DNA of 64,000 nt from Vibrio sinaloensis (GCF_023195835.1 NZ_CP096199.1:1240001-1304000), one strand, 5' to 3'. Positions 8,766 through 18,142 are shown, counted from the stretch's first letter. Program-made: numbers and translations. The notes: generated from the sequence alone by a model not told the origin.

Positions 8766-9166
8766 TTTTTGCTCCAGGGTTTTTATCTCTAGTATCAGGA
8801 ACAAGCGGCGAGAGAGTTTTTCGCCACCTAGCCAACGCGAAATAGACGCGTACAGCAGACTATAGACACCCTAAACGAGGCAGCGATGCAGATTTGGCTG
8901 AAATATAAACCAAGTCGCATATATACAACTTTAGATTGAGCGATTGGTAAATAAGCATGTGTTTTGTGGAATTGTCATCAAAAAATGTTGATTAAACGGC
9001 AAATAGCAACTAAATCTTCTTTAGTTAACTCAGTTGCATATCGCTCTGAGTCTCTTGGCTGGGTGACTGCTTGGTTGGCAATGATGAAATCAGTTCAAAT
9101 AACAACGATAACAACCAAACATCATTCTAATTTGACGTTTAGGCTCGCTTACGTGTGAGGTATAGG
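8766..9166. other. Intergenic region between decarboxylase and chemoreceptor
   Basis: These 401 bases must hold the divergent promoters of both neighbours. A small hairpin AACTAAA/TTTAGTT is visible near 9008-9026, along with low-complexity AACAACGATAACAACC-like sequence near 9100. No convincing gene is seen. Confidence 0.5.
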
Positions 9167-11059
9167 ATGACTTTAGGCTTTAAATCGAGGATATATATTG
9201 GCGTTGGTACGCTCGTCGCTGTGTCACTGATTGTGTTGGGAACCCTGAACATCTTGGCTATGAGAGATAAGATGGTGCAAGGTTTGGTTTCAAAAACAGC
9301 CGACAAACTCAGTTTCCACGTAGCGGAACTTGAGCAGATGATGACCTTTAAAATGGATGCAATTGAAAAAGGCGCCGAGAGTTTCAACCTGTCACTGAGC
9401 GACAGTGATAATCAGAGGATGGTCTCACTACTGGCCGACAGTGCCTCAATATCTAATGTCATCATGACCTATGAAGATGGCCGGAGCTATATGTCTTTGG
9501 ACGGGACTAAGTACGATTTTCGTACTCGCGGCTGGTATCAAGAGGCAAAGAACGCGACTTCAGTAACGTTGACCGGTGTCTATCAGGACCAAGTCACCCA
9601 AAAGCAGGTGGTAAGTGTGACCATGCCGGTACGACAAAACGGCGAGTTCATTGGCGTGTTATTGGGTGATATTCAATTGGGCGACGTGATTACCTCGGTC
9701 AGTAATATGCGTTTTGCTGGTGGCGCTGCGACGTTGACCGATAACAATGCCGTTTTTTTCGCTAGCGACGATCCTAACGATATCGGCAAAACGCCTTCAC
9801 AAATTAGTTCAAACTTCGCTGAGATGGAGCGACTGTTTTTTGCAGAGCAATCAGGCCACCTCACATTTCCATACTTGGGTATTCAATTTGATGGTTACTT
9901 TGAAAGAGTCAATCTGACCCCCGATATGTATTGGACTTTGATGGTGTTCGTCGATCAAGCATCGGCTCTAACCGATGTCTACTCTGCTATGTATGAGTCT
10001 GTTGCGACGGGAGGCATCTTGCTCTTAGTTAGCTGCGCAGCAATTTTTGCGATATTGCACTATGCGTACCGACCTCTTCTGAGATTGAAGTCTGCGGTAC
10101 TTGACCTGTCTCAGGGCAATGGTGATCTCACTCAACGTTTACAGGTTGAAGGACAAGATGATCTCGCTGAGATAAGTAGCGGGTTCAACCAATTTGTCTC
10201 CAATCTTCAACAGATGATGTTACAGATCTCGCAAGCTAGCCAAAACATTTCAGTCAGCGTCAAGCAGCTTGGTGCTAACGCTCGCGAGAACGAAAATATG
10301 TTGATGACACACTCTAGCGAGACAGAGCAGGTGGTAACCGCTATTACTGAGATGAGTGAGAGCGCACGAACCGTCGCTGAGAACGTCAATCAATCCAATC
10401 GAATTACCGACGCTGCGAGCAAAGAAGCTGAGTCTTCTTTGGCGATTGTGAACAATGCAGTGAGTACGGTCAGCGCGCTGGTCACCGAAGTTGAAGATAT
10501 GTCGAATAGTATTTTGCGCATGAATCAAGACGCGAACAAAATTAGCAATGTGCTTAATGTCATTGGTGAGATTTCAGAGCAAACCAATCTACTCGCCCTC
10601 AATGCGGCGATAGAGGCAGCGCGCGCTGGTGAGCAAGGGCGTGGTTTTGCGGTTGTTGCTGACGAAGTGCGTGCTTTGGCTGGACGTACGCAAAATAGTA
10701 CGATGGAAATATCCGATATGCTCAGCCAGTTGCTTGGCGGAACCGAGGGTGTAGTTAAAGCGATGGACTCAACGAAGAGGCAGTGCCAAGAAACCGCAGA
10801 AAAAACCGCTGAAGTGTCGGAGAGCCTGACATTGATGAGTGGTTCGGTTAAAGAAATCGATGACGTTAGTACCCAAATCGCGGCCGCCACGGAGGAGCAA
10901 AGCACCGTCGCAGAAGAACTAAGCCGCAATATGCTGTCGATTAGAGATATCGTCGAATCACTTGTGACTAGTGGTCAGCAAACTGTTCAGGCAACGGAGC
11001 TGCTGAGTGAAACTAATGACGACCTTAAACGCCAAGTGGCGAACTTCAAACTGAGTTAA
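9167..11059 (+). CDS. Methyl-accepting chemotaxis protein with double-Cache sensor
   Basis: This is a 630-residue inner-membrane chemoreceptor. It has an N-terminal membrane segment (about 8-30), a periplasmic dCache domain with typical [11 protein letters not shown] and [20 protein letters not shown], a second membrane segment around 282-302, a HAMP domain with [12 protein letters not shown], and a long signalling coiled coil whose hairpin tip [20 protein letters not shown] is intact. It should bind a small ligand in the periplasm and control CheA. No C-terminal CheR-docking pentapeptide is seen. ATG 9167 has GAGG 6 bases upstream, whereas the longer frame starts at a GTG overlapping that site. 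A terminator follows, so it is monocistronic. The ligand is unknown. Confidence 0.94.
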   Translation: MTLGFKSRIYIGVGTLVAVSLIVLGTLNILAMRDKMVQGLVSKTADKLSFHVAELEQMMTFKMDAIEKGAESFNLSLSDSDNQRMVSLLADSASISNVIMTYEDGRSYMSLDGTKYDFRTRGWYQEAKNATSVTLTGVYQDQVTQKQVVSVTMPVRQNGEFIGVLLGDIQLGDVITSVSNMRFAGGAATLTDNNAVFFASDDPNDIGKTPSQISSNFAEMERLFFAEQSGHLTFPYLGIQFDGYFERVNLTPDMYWTLMVFVDQASALTDVYSAMYESVATGGILLLVSCAAIFAILHYAYRPLLRLKSAVLDLSQGNGDLTQRLQVEGQDDLAEISSGFNQFVSNLQQMMLQISQASQNISVSVKQLGANARENENMLMTHSSETEQVVTAITEMSESARTVAENVNQSNRITDAASKEAESSLAIVNNAVSTVSALVTEVEDMSNSILRMNQDANKISNVLNVIGEISEQTNLLALNAAIEAARAGEQGRGFAVVADEVRALAGRTQNSTMEISDMLSQLLGGTEGVVKAMDSTKRQCQETAEKTAEVSESLTLMSGSVKEIDDVSTQIAAATEEQSTVAEELSRNMLSIRDIVESLVTSGQQTVQATELLSETNDDLKRQVANFKLS

Positions 11060-11077
11060 CGAAACACAGTAATGATC

Positions 11078-11120
11078 AGGGCCGGCTCAGCAAAAACAAT
11101 CGCTAAGTCGGCCCTTAATT
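11078..11120 (+). terminator. Intrinsic terminator of the chemoreceptor gene
   Basis: AGGGCCGGCTCAGC pairs with GCTAAGTCGGCCCT (one mismatch, one G-U pair) around a 10-base loop, followed by TAATTGTTTT. Confidence 0.8.
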
Positions 11121-11176
11121 GTTTTCGATAGCTTCATCTGTAAGCTTAGGGCAAGCTTCGACTTTGATTGCCTTTA

Positions 11177-12115
11177 CTAAAGCTGCTTGTTCAGCCAGGT
11201 GATGATGGCTTGGTTGGTTTGTTTGGGGCACTCCTGCTGCAGCCAATGGCCACCTTTGATGCTGGTCACCTCCACATTGGGGACATATTGCTTCAGAGTG
11301 GGGGATTGAGGAATGACATCTAACTCACCATAAATCATCAACGCAGGTTGGCGCACTATTGGGTCAATATCGGCAAGTAAATGCCAATTTCTGTCGAGGT
11401 TACGATACCAATTAATGCTTGCTGTGAAGCCAGACGCTTCAAAAGCGCGAGTAAATACTGACAGCTCCTGCTCTGACATTAAGGGTTGCCCCTGTGGGTT
11501 TTCAGCCAAAGCGAGATTGATCATCTCCATCCCATCTCCTGGAGCGACTGGTGGCAAATTCGTGCGATACAAATTATGCAAAAAACGCTGTGTGTTCGCT
11601 TCTAATACGCTATCTGCTACGCCAGGTTGTCGATTAAAGTGAACGAAGTAGTAGTCTTTGCCAAGCACCATTTCCATCCATTCAATCCATGGTGTGTCTC
11701 CGCGCTCCTGATAGGGCAAATTGAGATTGACGATGTGACTCACTCTTTGGGGATGGATTAAAGCCAACCACCATATCAACATCGCGCCCCAGTCATGGCC
11801 AATGAAAGTTGCCTTATCATATCCGTAGTAGTCCAGCAGACCGACAAGATCGCCACACAAGTGTTCGACATCATAGTCTTCGATGCTATCTGGGCAAGAA
11901 GAGTTACCATAGCCTCGTTGGTTGGGAACGATTACGTGGTAACCCTCTTCAACGAGAGCGGGAATCTGATAGCGCCAGCAATATGCGTGCTCCGGCCAGC
12001 CATGACATAGAACAATCGGCTGCCCTTTGTTTTGTTCTCCTGCTTCAAAGACTTCGAGTGTCACCTTGTTTACCACAATCTGTTTAGATTGAGGAAAATG
12101 ATTGGATTGATGCAT
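11177..12115 (-). CDS. Alpha/beta hydrolase, epoxide-hydrolase/haloalkane-dehalogenase type
   Basis: This is a 312-residue soluble alpha/beta hydrolase. Visible marks are the oxyanion motif HGWPE, nucleophile Asp108 in FIGHDWGAM (Asp rather than Ser, as in epoxide hydrolases and dehalogenases), an acid candidate in YGELDVIPQ and catalytic His290 in KGGHWLQQE. HGWPE together with a GHDWGA nucleophile elbow favours soluble epoxide hydrolase. The open frame runs 45 codons further upstream, but ATG 12115 has AGGAG 7 bases before it. The divergent WYL-domain regulator next door is a natural candidate for its control. The substrate is unknown. Confidence 0.87.
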   Translation of the reverse strand: MHQSNHFPQSKQIVVNKVTLEVFEAGEQNKGQPIVLCHGWPEHAYCWRYQIPALVEEGYHVIVPNQRGYGNSSCPDSIEDYDVEHLCGDLVGLLDYYGYDKATFIGHDWGAMLIWWLALIHPQRVSHIVNLNLPYQERGDTPWIEWMEMVLGKDYYFVHFNRQPGVADSVLEANTQRFLHNLYRTNLPPVAPGDGMEMINLALAENPQGQPLMSEQELSVFTRAFEASGFTASINWYRNLDRNWHLLADIDPIVRQPALMIYGELDVIPQSPTLKQYVPNVEVTSIKGGHWLQQECPKQTNQAIITWLNKQL

Positions 12116-12272
12116 TGCCCAACTCCTGAGTTTAAAAGTACCAATATTTCGACGCTGCACAGTGCTCATCCCTGGTATTGAAAAAGAGCATAGAAGGAAG
12201 CTGACAACGTTTGGGCATTTATATAGTCTAATGGTGACAAAACATGACACCTTTAATGGCTAACCTGACACA

Positions 12273-12992
12273 ATGAATATTCGACAAAGGCAAGAAGCCC
12301 TGATGCGTAGCTTACGTCGTGGCGGCACGACAACCGCTACGGCTTTAGCGGAAGAGCTTGGAGTATCAAAGCGCACGATACTAAGAGACTTAAGTTCACT
12401 ACGCGACCAAGGCGTTGTGATTGAGTCAGAGCCGGGGCGTGGAGGTGGTTTGCAGCTCGACCTTCGTTCACTACAAACGACCATCACGCTCTCGGTGGCA
12501 GAAGTGTTTGCTCTGCTTATCAGCGTGACCTCGATGTATGCAACAGGGGGACTTCCGTTTAGTGGTGTAGCAGACCGAGCATTAGAAAAAATAGAACAGG
12601 CACTGCCTCAAGAAAAGTTACATGATTTGCGAAGGTTACTCGAATGTCTTTATGTCGGGGAGTTAGCGAAACAGGTAGATGTTTCAAATATTGGTCAGAT
12701 GCATCCTGACTTGCTGCCTGTCTTTGAGCACGCTTTTCTCAAGCAAAACTGTATACGTTTTGAGTATTGTGATGTGAAAGGAAATATCACTCAGCGTCAG
12801 GTCGAGCCGCAAGCGATGCTGATTCTACCACCGCTATGGTATTTGGTTGCTTGGGACCCCGCGCGCAGAGACTTCCGTCATTTCAGAATGGATAGAATCA
12901 AGGTTCCCGAAGTCGTAGAAAGTGAGACGTTTCTGCGTAAACCTATCCCATTCGACTCCCACGTTTCCCCAGCAAGGAATATGGTACGTTGA
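12273..12992 (+). CDS. HTH/WYL-domain transcriptional regulator (YafY-like)
   Basis: This 239-residue DNA-binding regulator has an N-terminal DeoR/HTH_11-type winged helix (about 5-60; TATALAEELGVSKRTILRDL, GRGGGLQL) and a C-terminal WYL domain with the literal motif PLWYLVAWDPARRDFRHFRMDR. WYL domains bind small or nucleic-acid ligands and switch the regulator. The gene diverges from the epoxide-hydrolase-like gene, so regulation of that promoter is likely. There is no good Shine-Dalgarno site before ATG 12273, so the mRNA may be leaderless or have a short leader. Confidence 0.88.
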   Translation: MNIRQRQEALMRSLRRGGTTTATALAEELGVSKRTILRDLSSLRDQGVVIESEPGRGGGLQLDLRSLQTTITLSVAEVFALLISVTSMYATGGLPFSGVADRALEKIEQALPQEKLHDLRRLLECLYVGELAKQVDVSNIGQMHPDLLPVFEHAFLKQNCIRFEYCDVKGNITQRQVEPQAMLILPPLWYLVAWDPARRDFRHFRMDRIKVPEVVESETFLRKPIPFDSHVSPARNMVR

Positions 12993-13129
12993 CCTTGATC
13001 TTGTACTTGTAAACTGAGTAACTTTCTATTTCTCGGCGCTGGTTAGCTTTCGCAAAAAGTAAGATAGGGTAAGCGAGAGTGTTACCCCGATCTTGCTTAC
13101 AGGTAGCGTAAGTTACGAATGAAACAGTG

Positions 13130-14023
13130 CTAACTTTGAGTGATAGGCAAAGCGCTTACTGAGTGTTGTGGTTTCGCAGGCTTTACGATCAGCCCAATAC
13201 CAATCAGGAACAGTGCACAGGCTACGACTTGAGCAACGCTGAGAACTTCGTCATACATAAGGTAGCCCGAGATCAGCGCAAACACAGGAACAAGCAACGT
13301 CAGTGGTGCGGTTGTGCTTAGCGGGTAGCGGATCAACAGTCGGTTCCACACCCAGTAGCCAAATAGTGTGGTTGGGTAAGCTTGAAAGAGAACGGCGACG
13401 GTTGTACTGCTATCCCAAACGTCAAATGCATGGGTGACGATGCCCGGGCCATGCAGACTGACCGCAAACAGTACCAGTGGAACTGGCGCAAACAGCATTC
13501 CCCAAACATTAAAGGCAAACGCTTGTGTGGTTTTGGACGCTTTCACTATCATGCCCATGATCGTCCAACACGATGCCGCTATCATAATAAAGGCTAGGCC
13601 TTTAGCGGTAATGTTGCCATTGGTAGCGAAAACCAAAATCAGTAGCGCCGTCATAGCGATCATAGCCCCGGTAATCTTACGTTTGGATGCTATCTCTTTG
13701 TGGATGAAAACACCGACCGCCATGCTGATTAGGGCATTGGATGAAAGCAAAACCGATGACATACCCGAAGAGAGACCAGCGGTAATTGACCAGGACGCCA
13801 TGCCCCAGATGCCTACGCCAAACACGATGCCGTAGCTAATGAGGTAGCGCCAAGCCACTAGCGGTCTGCGAATAAAGAAGATCGCTGGTAAAACAGCGAG
13901 TGAGAACCTTGCTGCCGTTGCCAAGAGTGGGTGAACTTCGGTGATGCCCATTTTGATCATCGAGAAGTTGAACCCCCAAATAGCCATCACAAACACCGCT
14001 AAAAATAAATCGTTTCGTATCAT
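13130..14023 (-). CDS. EamA/DMT-family exporter
   Basis: This is a 297-residue inner-membrane protein with about ten hydrophobic segments in two EamA repeats, typical of drug/metabolite exporters for amino acids or related metabolites. Characteristic stretches are FVMAIWGFNFSMIKMG at the N-terminus and PLTLLVPVFALISGYLMYDE in the second repeat. ATG 14023 is preceded by GGGAG at 8 bases. It diverges from a MocR-type regulator, and repeated GTACAG motifs lie between them, so it is very probably the regulator's target. The exported substrate is not known. Confidence 0.9.
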   Translation of the reverse strand: MIRNDLFLAVFVMAIWGFNFSMIKMGITEVHPLLATAARFSLAVLPAIFFIRRPLVAWRYLISYGIVFGVGIWGMASWSITAGLSSGMSSVLLSSNALISMAVGVFIHKEIASKRKITGAMIAMTALLILVFATNGNITAKGLAFIMIAASCWTIMGMIVKASKTTQAFAFNVWGMLFAPVPLVLFAVSLHGPGIVTHAFDVWDSSTTVAVLFQAYPTTLFGYWVWNRLLIRYPLSTTAPLTLLVPVFALISGYLMYDEVLSVAQVVACALFLIGIGLIVKPAKPQHSVSALPITQS

Positions 14024-14062
14024 AATTGTACTCCCTTACTGTTGAAAAGTAGTATTGACCGA

Positions 14063-14112
14063 GTACAGTTGTCGGTACAGATACAATTTTTCAATTAAAA
14101 AGAAGTACAGTT
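14063..14112. promoter_or_regulatory. GTACAG direct repeats between EamA and MocR genes
   Basis: GTACAGTT at 14063, GTACAGAT at 14075 and GTACAGTT at 14105 are direct repeats, 12 and 30 bases apart. MocR regulators typically bind direct repeats in the divergent region beside their target. The third copy ends 7 bases before the mocR ATG, which suggests autoregulation. Confidence 0.6.
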
Positions 14113-14119
14113 TCTTGTT

Positions 14120-15505
14120 ATGAGCATTTACAGAGCGATGGCAAGTCAGTTTATTCGTGAAATCGAGTCGGGCAAACTGCCACAAGGTAGCCGTATGCCC
14201 TCACTCAGGCAGCTTTCAAAACAGCAGTCTGTGAGTATGTCGACGGCCGTCAGTTGCTATCAAGAGTTGGAATCACAAGGGTGGATTCATGCTCGTCCTC
14301 AAGCTGGGTATTACGTGTCGGCTCGTCAAAGCCAGCATCGAAAACCGCAAATCGTGCAGTTTGTTAGCAAGGTTTCGAGCGTTGACCAGAACTATGCCGT
14401 TCTCTCTGATTACCATGGGCCGCTTGGCGTCTCTAGCACCGATATTGATCAACAAGCGTTAACAGAGCTCGAGCGCAGCTTTCGCCGAGCAAGTAAGCGC
14501 TTAGGCAATAGCCGACTCAACCAATATCCCAATACTCAAGGTGAGCCTTCATTACGAGACGCGCTGAGTGTCCATTTTGCCAAGCTTGGTCTGCACATTA
14601 ACCCAGCAGAGTTGGTCATCACTTCTGGTTGTATGCCGGCAATTAAGTCTGCGCTGGAGTCGTGCACTCAAGTGGGGGATGCGATAGCGATCAGCTCACC
14701 ATGTTTCAGCGGTATTTTGGATTTACTGGGAAAAATGGGCCGGAAGATTATTGAGATCCCTTCATTGGAAGATGGCATCGACTTGGCTCAGCTCGAAATG
14801 CACCTCAGACAAGGTAGTGTCAAAGCAGGGATCTTTTGTACCTCTCACATGAATCCTCAAGGTATCACCATGTCAGCCCAGCAAAAACAGACGTTGGCTG
14901 AGCTCGCTAATCACTACCAAGTGCCGATTATCGAAGATGACGTTTATTTAGAGCTTTCTTACTCCGAGCACACCCCCTTGCCGGCTAAGTATTATGACCA
15001 AGGCGGCTACATCTTGTGGTGTGGGTCAGTGTCAAAAAGCCTATCGCCCAGCTACCGTTTAGGCTGGTGTTTGCCTGGTTGCTATATCGAGCGTTATCGA
15101 CAGCAACATACCGCGTCAAACTTTGGTGTGTCGCTGCCTACACAGCTCGGCATTGCAGACTTTATTGAGTCAGGGCATTACGCTAAACAGTTAAAACGTC
15201 GTCGCGCCAAACTGCTTAATTTGAGGCAGGCTTATCTTGGTTTTCTTACTGAGCGTTTGCCTGAGAAGGTCAACATCAGTAATCCTCAAGGAGGAATGGT
15301 ACTTTGGTTACAAGTCCCTAATCTAGACACAGAAAAGTTCGAATCTTTGGTGACAGAGAATCAGATTGATATTCGCTTGGGAAGGTTGTTCAGCACGCTA
15401 TCGCTATACAATGATTGCCTAAGAATCAATATGGGCTTTGAGCTAACCCCAGAGGTCAACGCAGAGCTCGTAAAGTTGGTCGAGGCGATCAAGCAAGCGA
15501 GTTGA
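14120..15505 (+). CDS. MocR-type regulator (GntR HTH fused to aminotransferase fold)
   Basis: This 461-residue regulator has a GntR winged helix (about 1-75; LPQGSRMPSLRQLSKQQSVS, followed by a helix ending near ARPQAGYYV) joined to a fold-type I aminotransferase domain. The PLP region is visible: VITSGCMPAIKSALE, IEDDVYLELSY and the SVSKSLSPSYRLGW lysine motif. Such proteins bind PLP or an amino-acid adduct and control nearby transport or vitamin genes. The divergent EamA exporter is the likely target. The gene ends 11 bases before the first 63-bp repeat bounding the accessory island. Confidence 0.92.
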   Translation: MSIYRAMASQFIREIESGKLPQGSRMPSLRQLSKQQSVSMSTAVSCYQELESQGWIHARPQAGYYVSARQSQHRKPQIVQFVSKVSSVDQNYAVLSDYHGPLGVSSTDIDQQALTELERSFRRASKRLGNSRLNQYPNTQGEPSLRDALSVHFAKLGLHINPAELVITSGCMPAIKSALESCTQVGDAIAISSPCFSGILDLLGKMGRKIIEIPSLEDGIDLAQLEMHLRQGSVKAGIFCTSHMNPQGITMSAQQKQTLAELANHYQVPIIEDDVYLELSYSEHTPLPAKYYDQGGYILWCGSVSKSLSPSYRLGWCLPGCYIERYRQQHTASNFGVSLPTQLGIADFIESGHYAKQLKRRRAKLLNLRQAYLGFLTERLPEKVNISNPQGGMVLWLQVPNLDTEKFESLVTENQIDIRLGRLFSTLSLYNDCLRINMGFELTPEVNAELVKLVEAIKQAS

Positions 15506-15516
15506 CCGAATGAAGA

Positions 15517-15579
15517 ACTAAGTTTCAGTAAGTTGAAGAGAATTGAGAGTGTTTTTGAGGGCTCAAAAACGGTGAAACC
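15517..15579. repeat. 63-bp direct repeat, left copy
   Basis: This block matches 20356-20418 at 62 of 63 positions (one T/C difference). It contains a 9-base inverted repeat GTTTTTGAG/CTCAAAAAC around GG, and shorter outer complementary arms GTTTCA and TGAAAC. Together the two copies frame a 4.8-kb region. It could be an attachment-site duplication or two members of an intergenic repeat family. Confidence 0.85.
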
Positions 15580-15682
15580 TAAGGTTAGTAATGAGCATTA
15601 GTTCGAACTGCTCAAGTGGTATCAATGCGTTCAAGGATACATTTGAACATAAACGTGTTACGTCAAGAGCTTGTAAGACAAA

Positions 15683-16153
15683 TCAGTCACACAAGCTTGG
15701 GTCTAATACATATGTTCGGCTTAAGGATTTTAGTGTGAGTTCTCGCTGAGATATACATTCGATGTAGTTATATTGGTCTATTTTTTTTCTGATGCTGTTA
15801 TCCAACCATATAGCAGAAACAACACTGCTCATCACCACTATCGCTACAGTATATAGCCCTGCTTTCGTTGAAAATGGTATTTTTATTAATAGCTCCGTTG
15901 ATGGGTGGAGCATAGCTAAGGGAATGATCGTTATAACCCCAAATATTAGAAAGCCGACAAAAGAAGCGATATTGTTCAATAACCCTGCAATTCTTACTTT
16001 GGGAACTGTACCAATTAAATTGTTAATACCGACTAACTCATTAATTGAGCTGTAACTCAACCAAACCATAAAAACCATTACAGGCCAACTAAGCATTACT
16101 TTTAGCCAATGTTTTCTCTTTAACTTTCGATTAAATTCGATACTAGAAACCAT
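15683..16153 (-). CDS. Uncharacterised membrane protein, 156 residues
   Basis: This small inner-membrane protein has three clear hydrophobic segments (about 18-36, 60-83, 98-117) after a basic N-terminus (RKLKRKHW), and a cytoplasmic or periplasmic tail of about 40 residues ending in RTYVLDPSLCD. The family is not firmly recognised; the tail is reminiscent of DUF1240-like proteins. ATG 16153 lies inside the end of the upstream truncated gene (overlap ATGGTTTCTAG), so the two were translated as a coupled pair before the IS arrived. Base composition is AT-richer than the flanking chromosome. Its expression now may depend on the IS. Confidence 0.6.
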   Translation of the reverse strand: MVSSIEFNRKLKRKHWLKVMLSWPVMVFMVWLSYSSINELVGINNLIGTVPKVRIAGLLNNIASFVGFLIFGVITIIPLAMLHPSTELLIKIPFSTKAGLYTVAIVVMSSVVSAIWLDNSIRKKIDQYNYIECISQRELTLKSLSRTYVLDPSLCD

Positions 16154-16290
16154 CAATCGTTTTCTCGATTTGCTTTTTCATGGGGTCAGTGAACTTAAAT
16201 TCATCATCTAGTCTGGATATTTCCTGTCCAACTATAAACGCACTAACAGCGAAGACTCCGAGTGTTAAGGCTGTTGGCGACCCAGTAAAT
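16143..16290 (-). pseudogene. 3' fragment of a gene cut by the IS256-family element
   Basis: Reading leftward out of the IS, the frame ELFTGSPTALTLGVFAVSAF continues with IVGQEISRLDDEFKF and ends at TAG 16143, about 49 residues. It has a hydrophobic stretch and a charged C-terminus, and its last codons overlap the start of the downstream membrane-protein gene. No matching 5' part is evident beyond the other end of the IS. The family is not recognised. It is best read as the tail of a gene lost by insertion and deletion. Confidence 0.6.
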
Positions 16291-17580
16291 AATTCTGTGT
16301 AACTGTCGGGGTTACATGTATTCAGTGAGTCGGTCTTCGAACATAATCATAAAGCGGTTTAGAGCTTGTCGCCAGTTTCTAATCGGCATCGTCCACTTTT
16401 TGGAAGCATCTCGGATAGCTAGATAGATAACCTTTCGAGCTGACTCATCCGTTGGGAAGAGCTTGCGCTTCTTAATCGCTTTTCTAATAACGCTGTTGAG
16501 AGATTCAATGGCGTTAGTCGTGTAAATGGCTCGGCGAATATCCTCTGGGTAGTTAAATAGGGTGTTGAGGTTGTCCCAATGCGCCGTCCAAGAGCGGCTG
16601 ATTTGAGGATACTTACTATCCCATCGGTCAGAGAGCTGCTCTAGAGCCAACAGAGCCTCATCTTCTGTGGCTGATTGGTAGATTTTCTTCAGGTCAGTCG
16701 TCACCGCTTTGTAGTCTTTCCAAGGGACGTATTTGACCGAGTTTCGCACCATGTGGACGATACAGAGCTGTATTTGCGTCTCTGGGAACGCAGTGTTAAT
16801 GGCGTCAGGAAAGCCTTTTAGCCCGTCAACGCAAGCGATAAGGATATCTTTTACCCCTCGGTTTTGAAGCTCCGTCAGCACGTTAAGCCAGAATTTGGCA
16901 CCTTCCGTTTCAGAGAGCCACATACCGAGCAGTTCTTTTTGGCCTTCCATGTTGACGCCTAACGCAAGATAGACCGCCTTGTTGATGACGTGCTTGTCTT
17001 GACGCACCTTAACCACAATGCAGTCTAGATAGACGATAGGATAAACCTCGTCGAAGGTCGCGATTGCCATTCAATCACTTGCTCCAGCACCGAATCGGTG
17101 ACTTTTGATATCAGCGTTGGTGAGACGTCTGCGTCATACATTTCCTTGAACGTTGCGACGATTTCACGTGTGGTCATGCCTTTCGCGTACAAGCTCAATA
17201 TCTTGTCGTCCATGGATTGGAATCGAGTTTGGTGCTTGCGGACGAGTTGAGGTTCAAAGATCGCTTCACGGTCGCGAGGGACGTCGATATCGACTTCTCC
17301 ATCATCGGTGATGATTGATTTACCCGAGTAGCCATTGCGGGAGTTGGTGCTGGTTCTGGATTGAGGTTTTTGATATCCAAGGTGCTCATCGAGTTCAGCG
17401 TTTAACGCCGTTTCAACGGTCACCTTGATTTTCATTTTTCGGAAGTCATCAAGATCAGATTCTGTCTTAATTGACTTTGCTGCTTCACGAGCAAAAGCTT
17501 CGAGTGCTTTCTTATCCATATTGTCCATCCTTAGCCTTTAAGGCTTAAGTCTAGACAGTTACACAGAATTCGGGACACTC
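16291..17580 (-). mobile_element. IS256-family insertion sequence (about 1.28 kb)
   Basis: The perfect inverted ends AATTCTGTGTAACTGTC (16291-16307) and its complement (17554-17570) enclose an IS256/Mutator-type transposase. On the right, the sequence GAGTGTCCCG (reverse strand) extends the end outward, as expected of family termini, but the left end lacks it. No 8-9-bp target duplication is visible. The left outer terminus is therefore probably lost, with adjacent host DNA deleted. Confidence 0.85.
16312..17519 (-). pseudogene. IS256-family transposase, frameshifted
   Basis: Two overlapping frames make one transposase. The N-terminal part (from ATG 17519 or 17528) includes LDEHLGYQKPQ, SRNGYSGKS and FQSMDDKILSLYAKGMTTRE, ending in EWQSRP. 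The C-terminal part carries DDE-type landmarks: VYLDCIVVKVRQD, LIACVDGLKGFPDAI, IQLCIVHMVRNSVKYV and IYTTNAIESLNS. The break is at about 17048-17056, where restoring one base after CCT would give EWQSRP-LDEVYP. IS256 elements are not known to need frameshifting, so this copy is probably inactive unless the base is a sequencing error. ATG 17519 has AAGGA 8 bases upstream. Confidence 0.88.
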
Positions 17581-17676
17581 TCAAGCAAAGCAAAAACCTA
17601 TTTTAGTGAAACGACACAAACAGCCAAAGTTGTGACTTGCCATGCTTTCTAATTAATCACCTTTGCTATTGATATT

Positions 17677-17700
17677 AGCCCCTTGATTGGGGCTTTTGTT
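17677..17700 (+). terminator. Orphan intrinsic terminator
   Basis: AGCCCC/GGGGCT with a 6-base loop is followed by TTTTGTTG. It faces rightward, but no intact + strand gene precedes it, so it may belong to a gene lost next to the IS. Confidence 0.55.
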
Positions 17701-17734
17701 GTTTGTAAAGCTCTTGTTTTCAGTTAACGATTAT

Positions 17735-18142
17735 TTACTTGTTATTTAAGTGCTTTTGTATGACTTGGTCAATTTCCGCTAATAAAGTTAGCTCTTTTTC
17801 ATTGCGAGCTAATAGACTGTCCCACATTTTAAGCATGGATGCTTTCGCTACAGGCTTTCCACCTAATTTTCTATCGTAATCAGAAAGTGGAAATAATTGC
17901 AGGATGCTAATATCAAAGGCTTTGGCAACAGCACAAAGATCAGAAAAAGTAAATTGACTGTCTGCTTCTCTGTCTAGTTTTGCGTAAACTGAGCTGCGTG
18001 GTAAATGCGCGTGGCTTGCCAATTGCCCTCTTGACCACTTTTTATTCGCCATTAAAAACTCTATTCGCTCAATAAGCATGGCACGCAGCTCTCTGTCTGA
18101 AAAGCCGAAAAATTCGTATCCTTCACTCTGCAATTCTGGCAT
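17735..18142 (-). CDS. XRE-like helix-turn-helix regulator
   Basis: The product is 135 residues and cytoplasmic. A Cro/C1-type helix-turn-helix spans about 25-75 (KKWSRGQLASHAHLPRSSVY, then FTFSDLCAVAKAFDISILQLFP), with a polar C-terminal tail. AAGG lies 7 bases before ATG 18142. The gene diverges from the secreted serine hydrolase across 116 bases, and a small palindrome overlaps its own ribosome-binding site, so control of both genes is plausible. It is AT-rich like the rest of the island. Confidence 0.82.
   Translation of the reverse strand: MPELQSEGYEFFGFSDRELRAMLIERIEFLMANKKWSRGQLASHAHLPRSSVYAKLDREADSQFTFSDLCAVAKAFDISILQLFPLSDYDRKLGGKPVAKASMLKMWDSLLARNEKELTLLAEIDQVIQKHLNNK

Noticed and set aside
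17025..17070. Programmed ribosomal frameshift in the transposase
   Set aside because: No slippery A-run or typical signal at the junction, and IS256-family transposases are normally a single frame.
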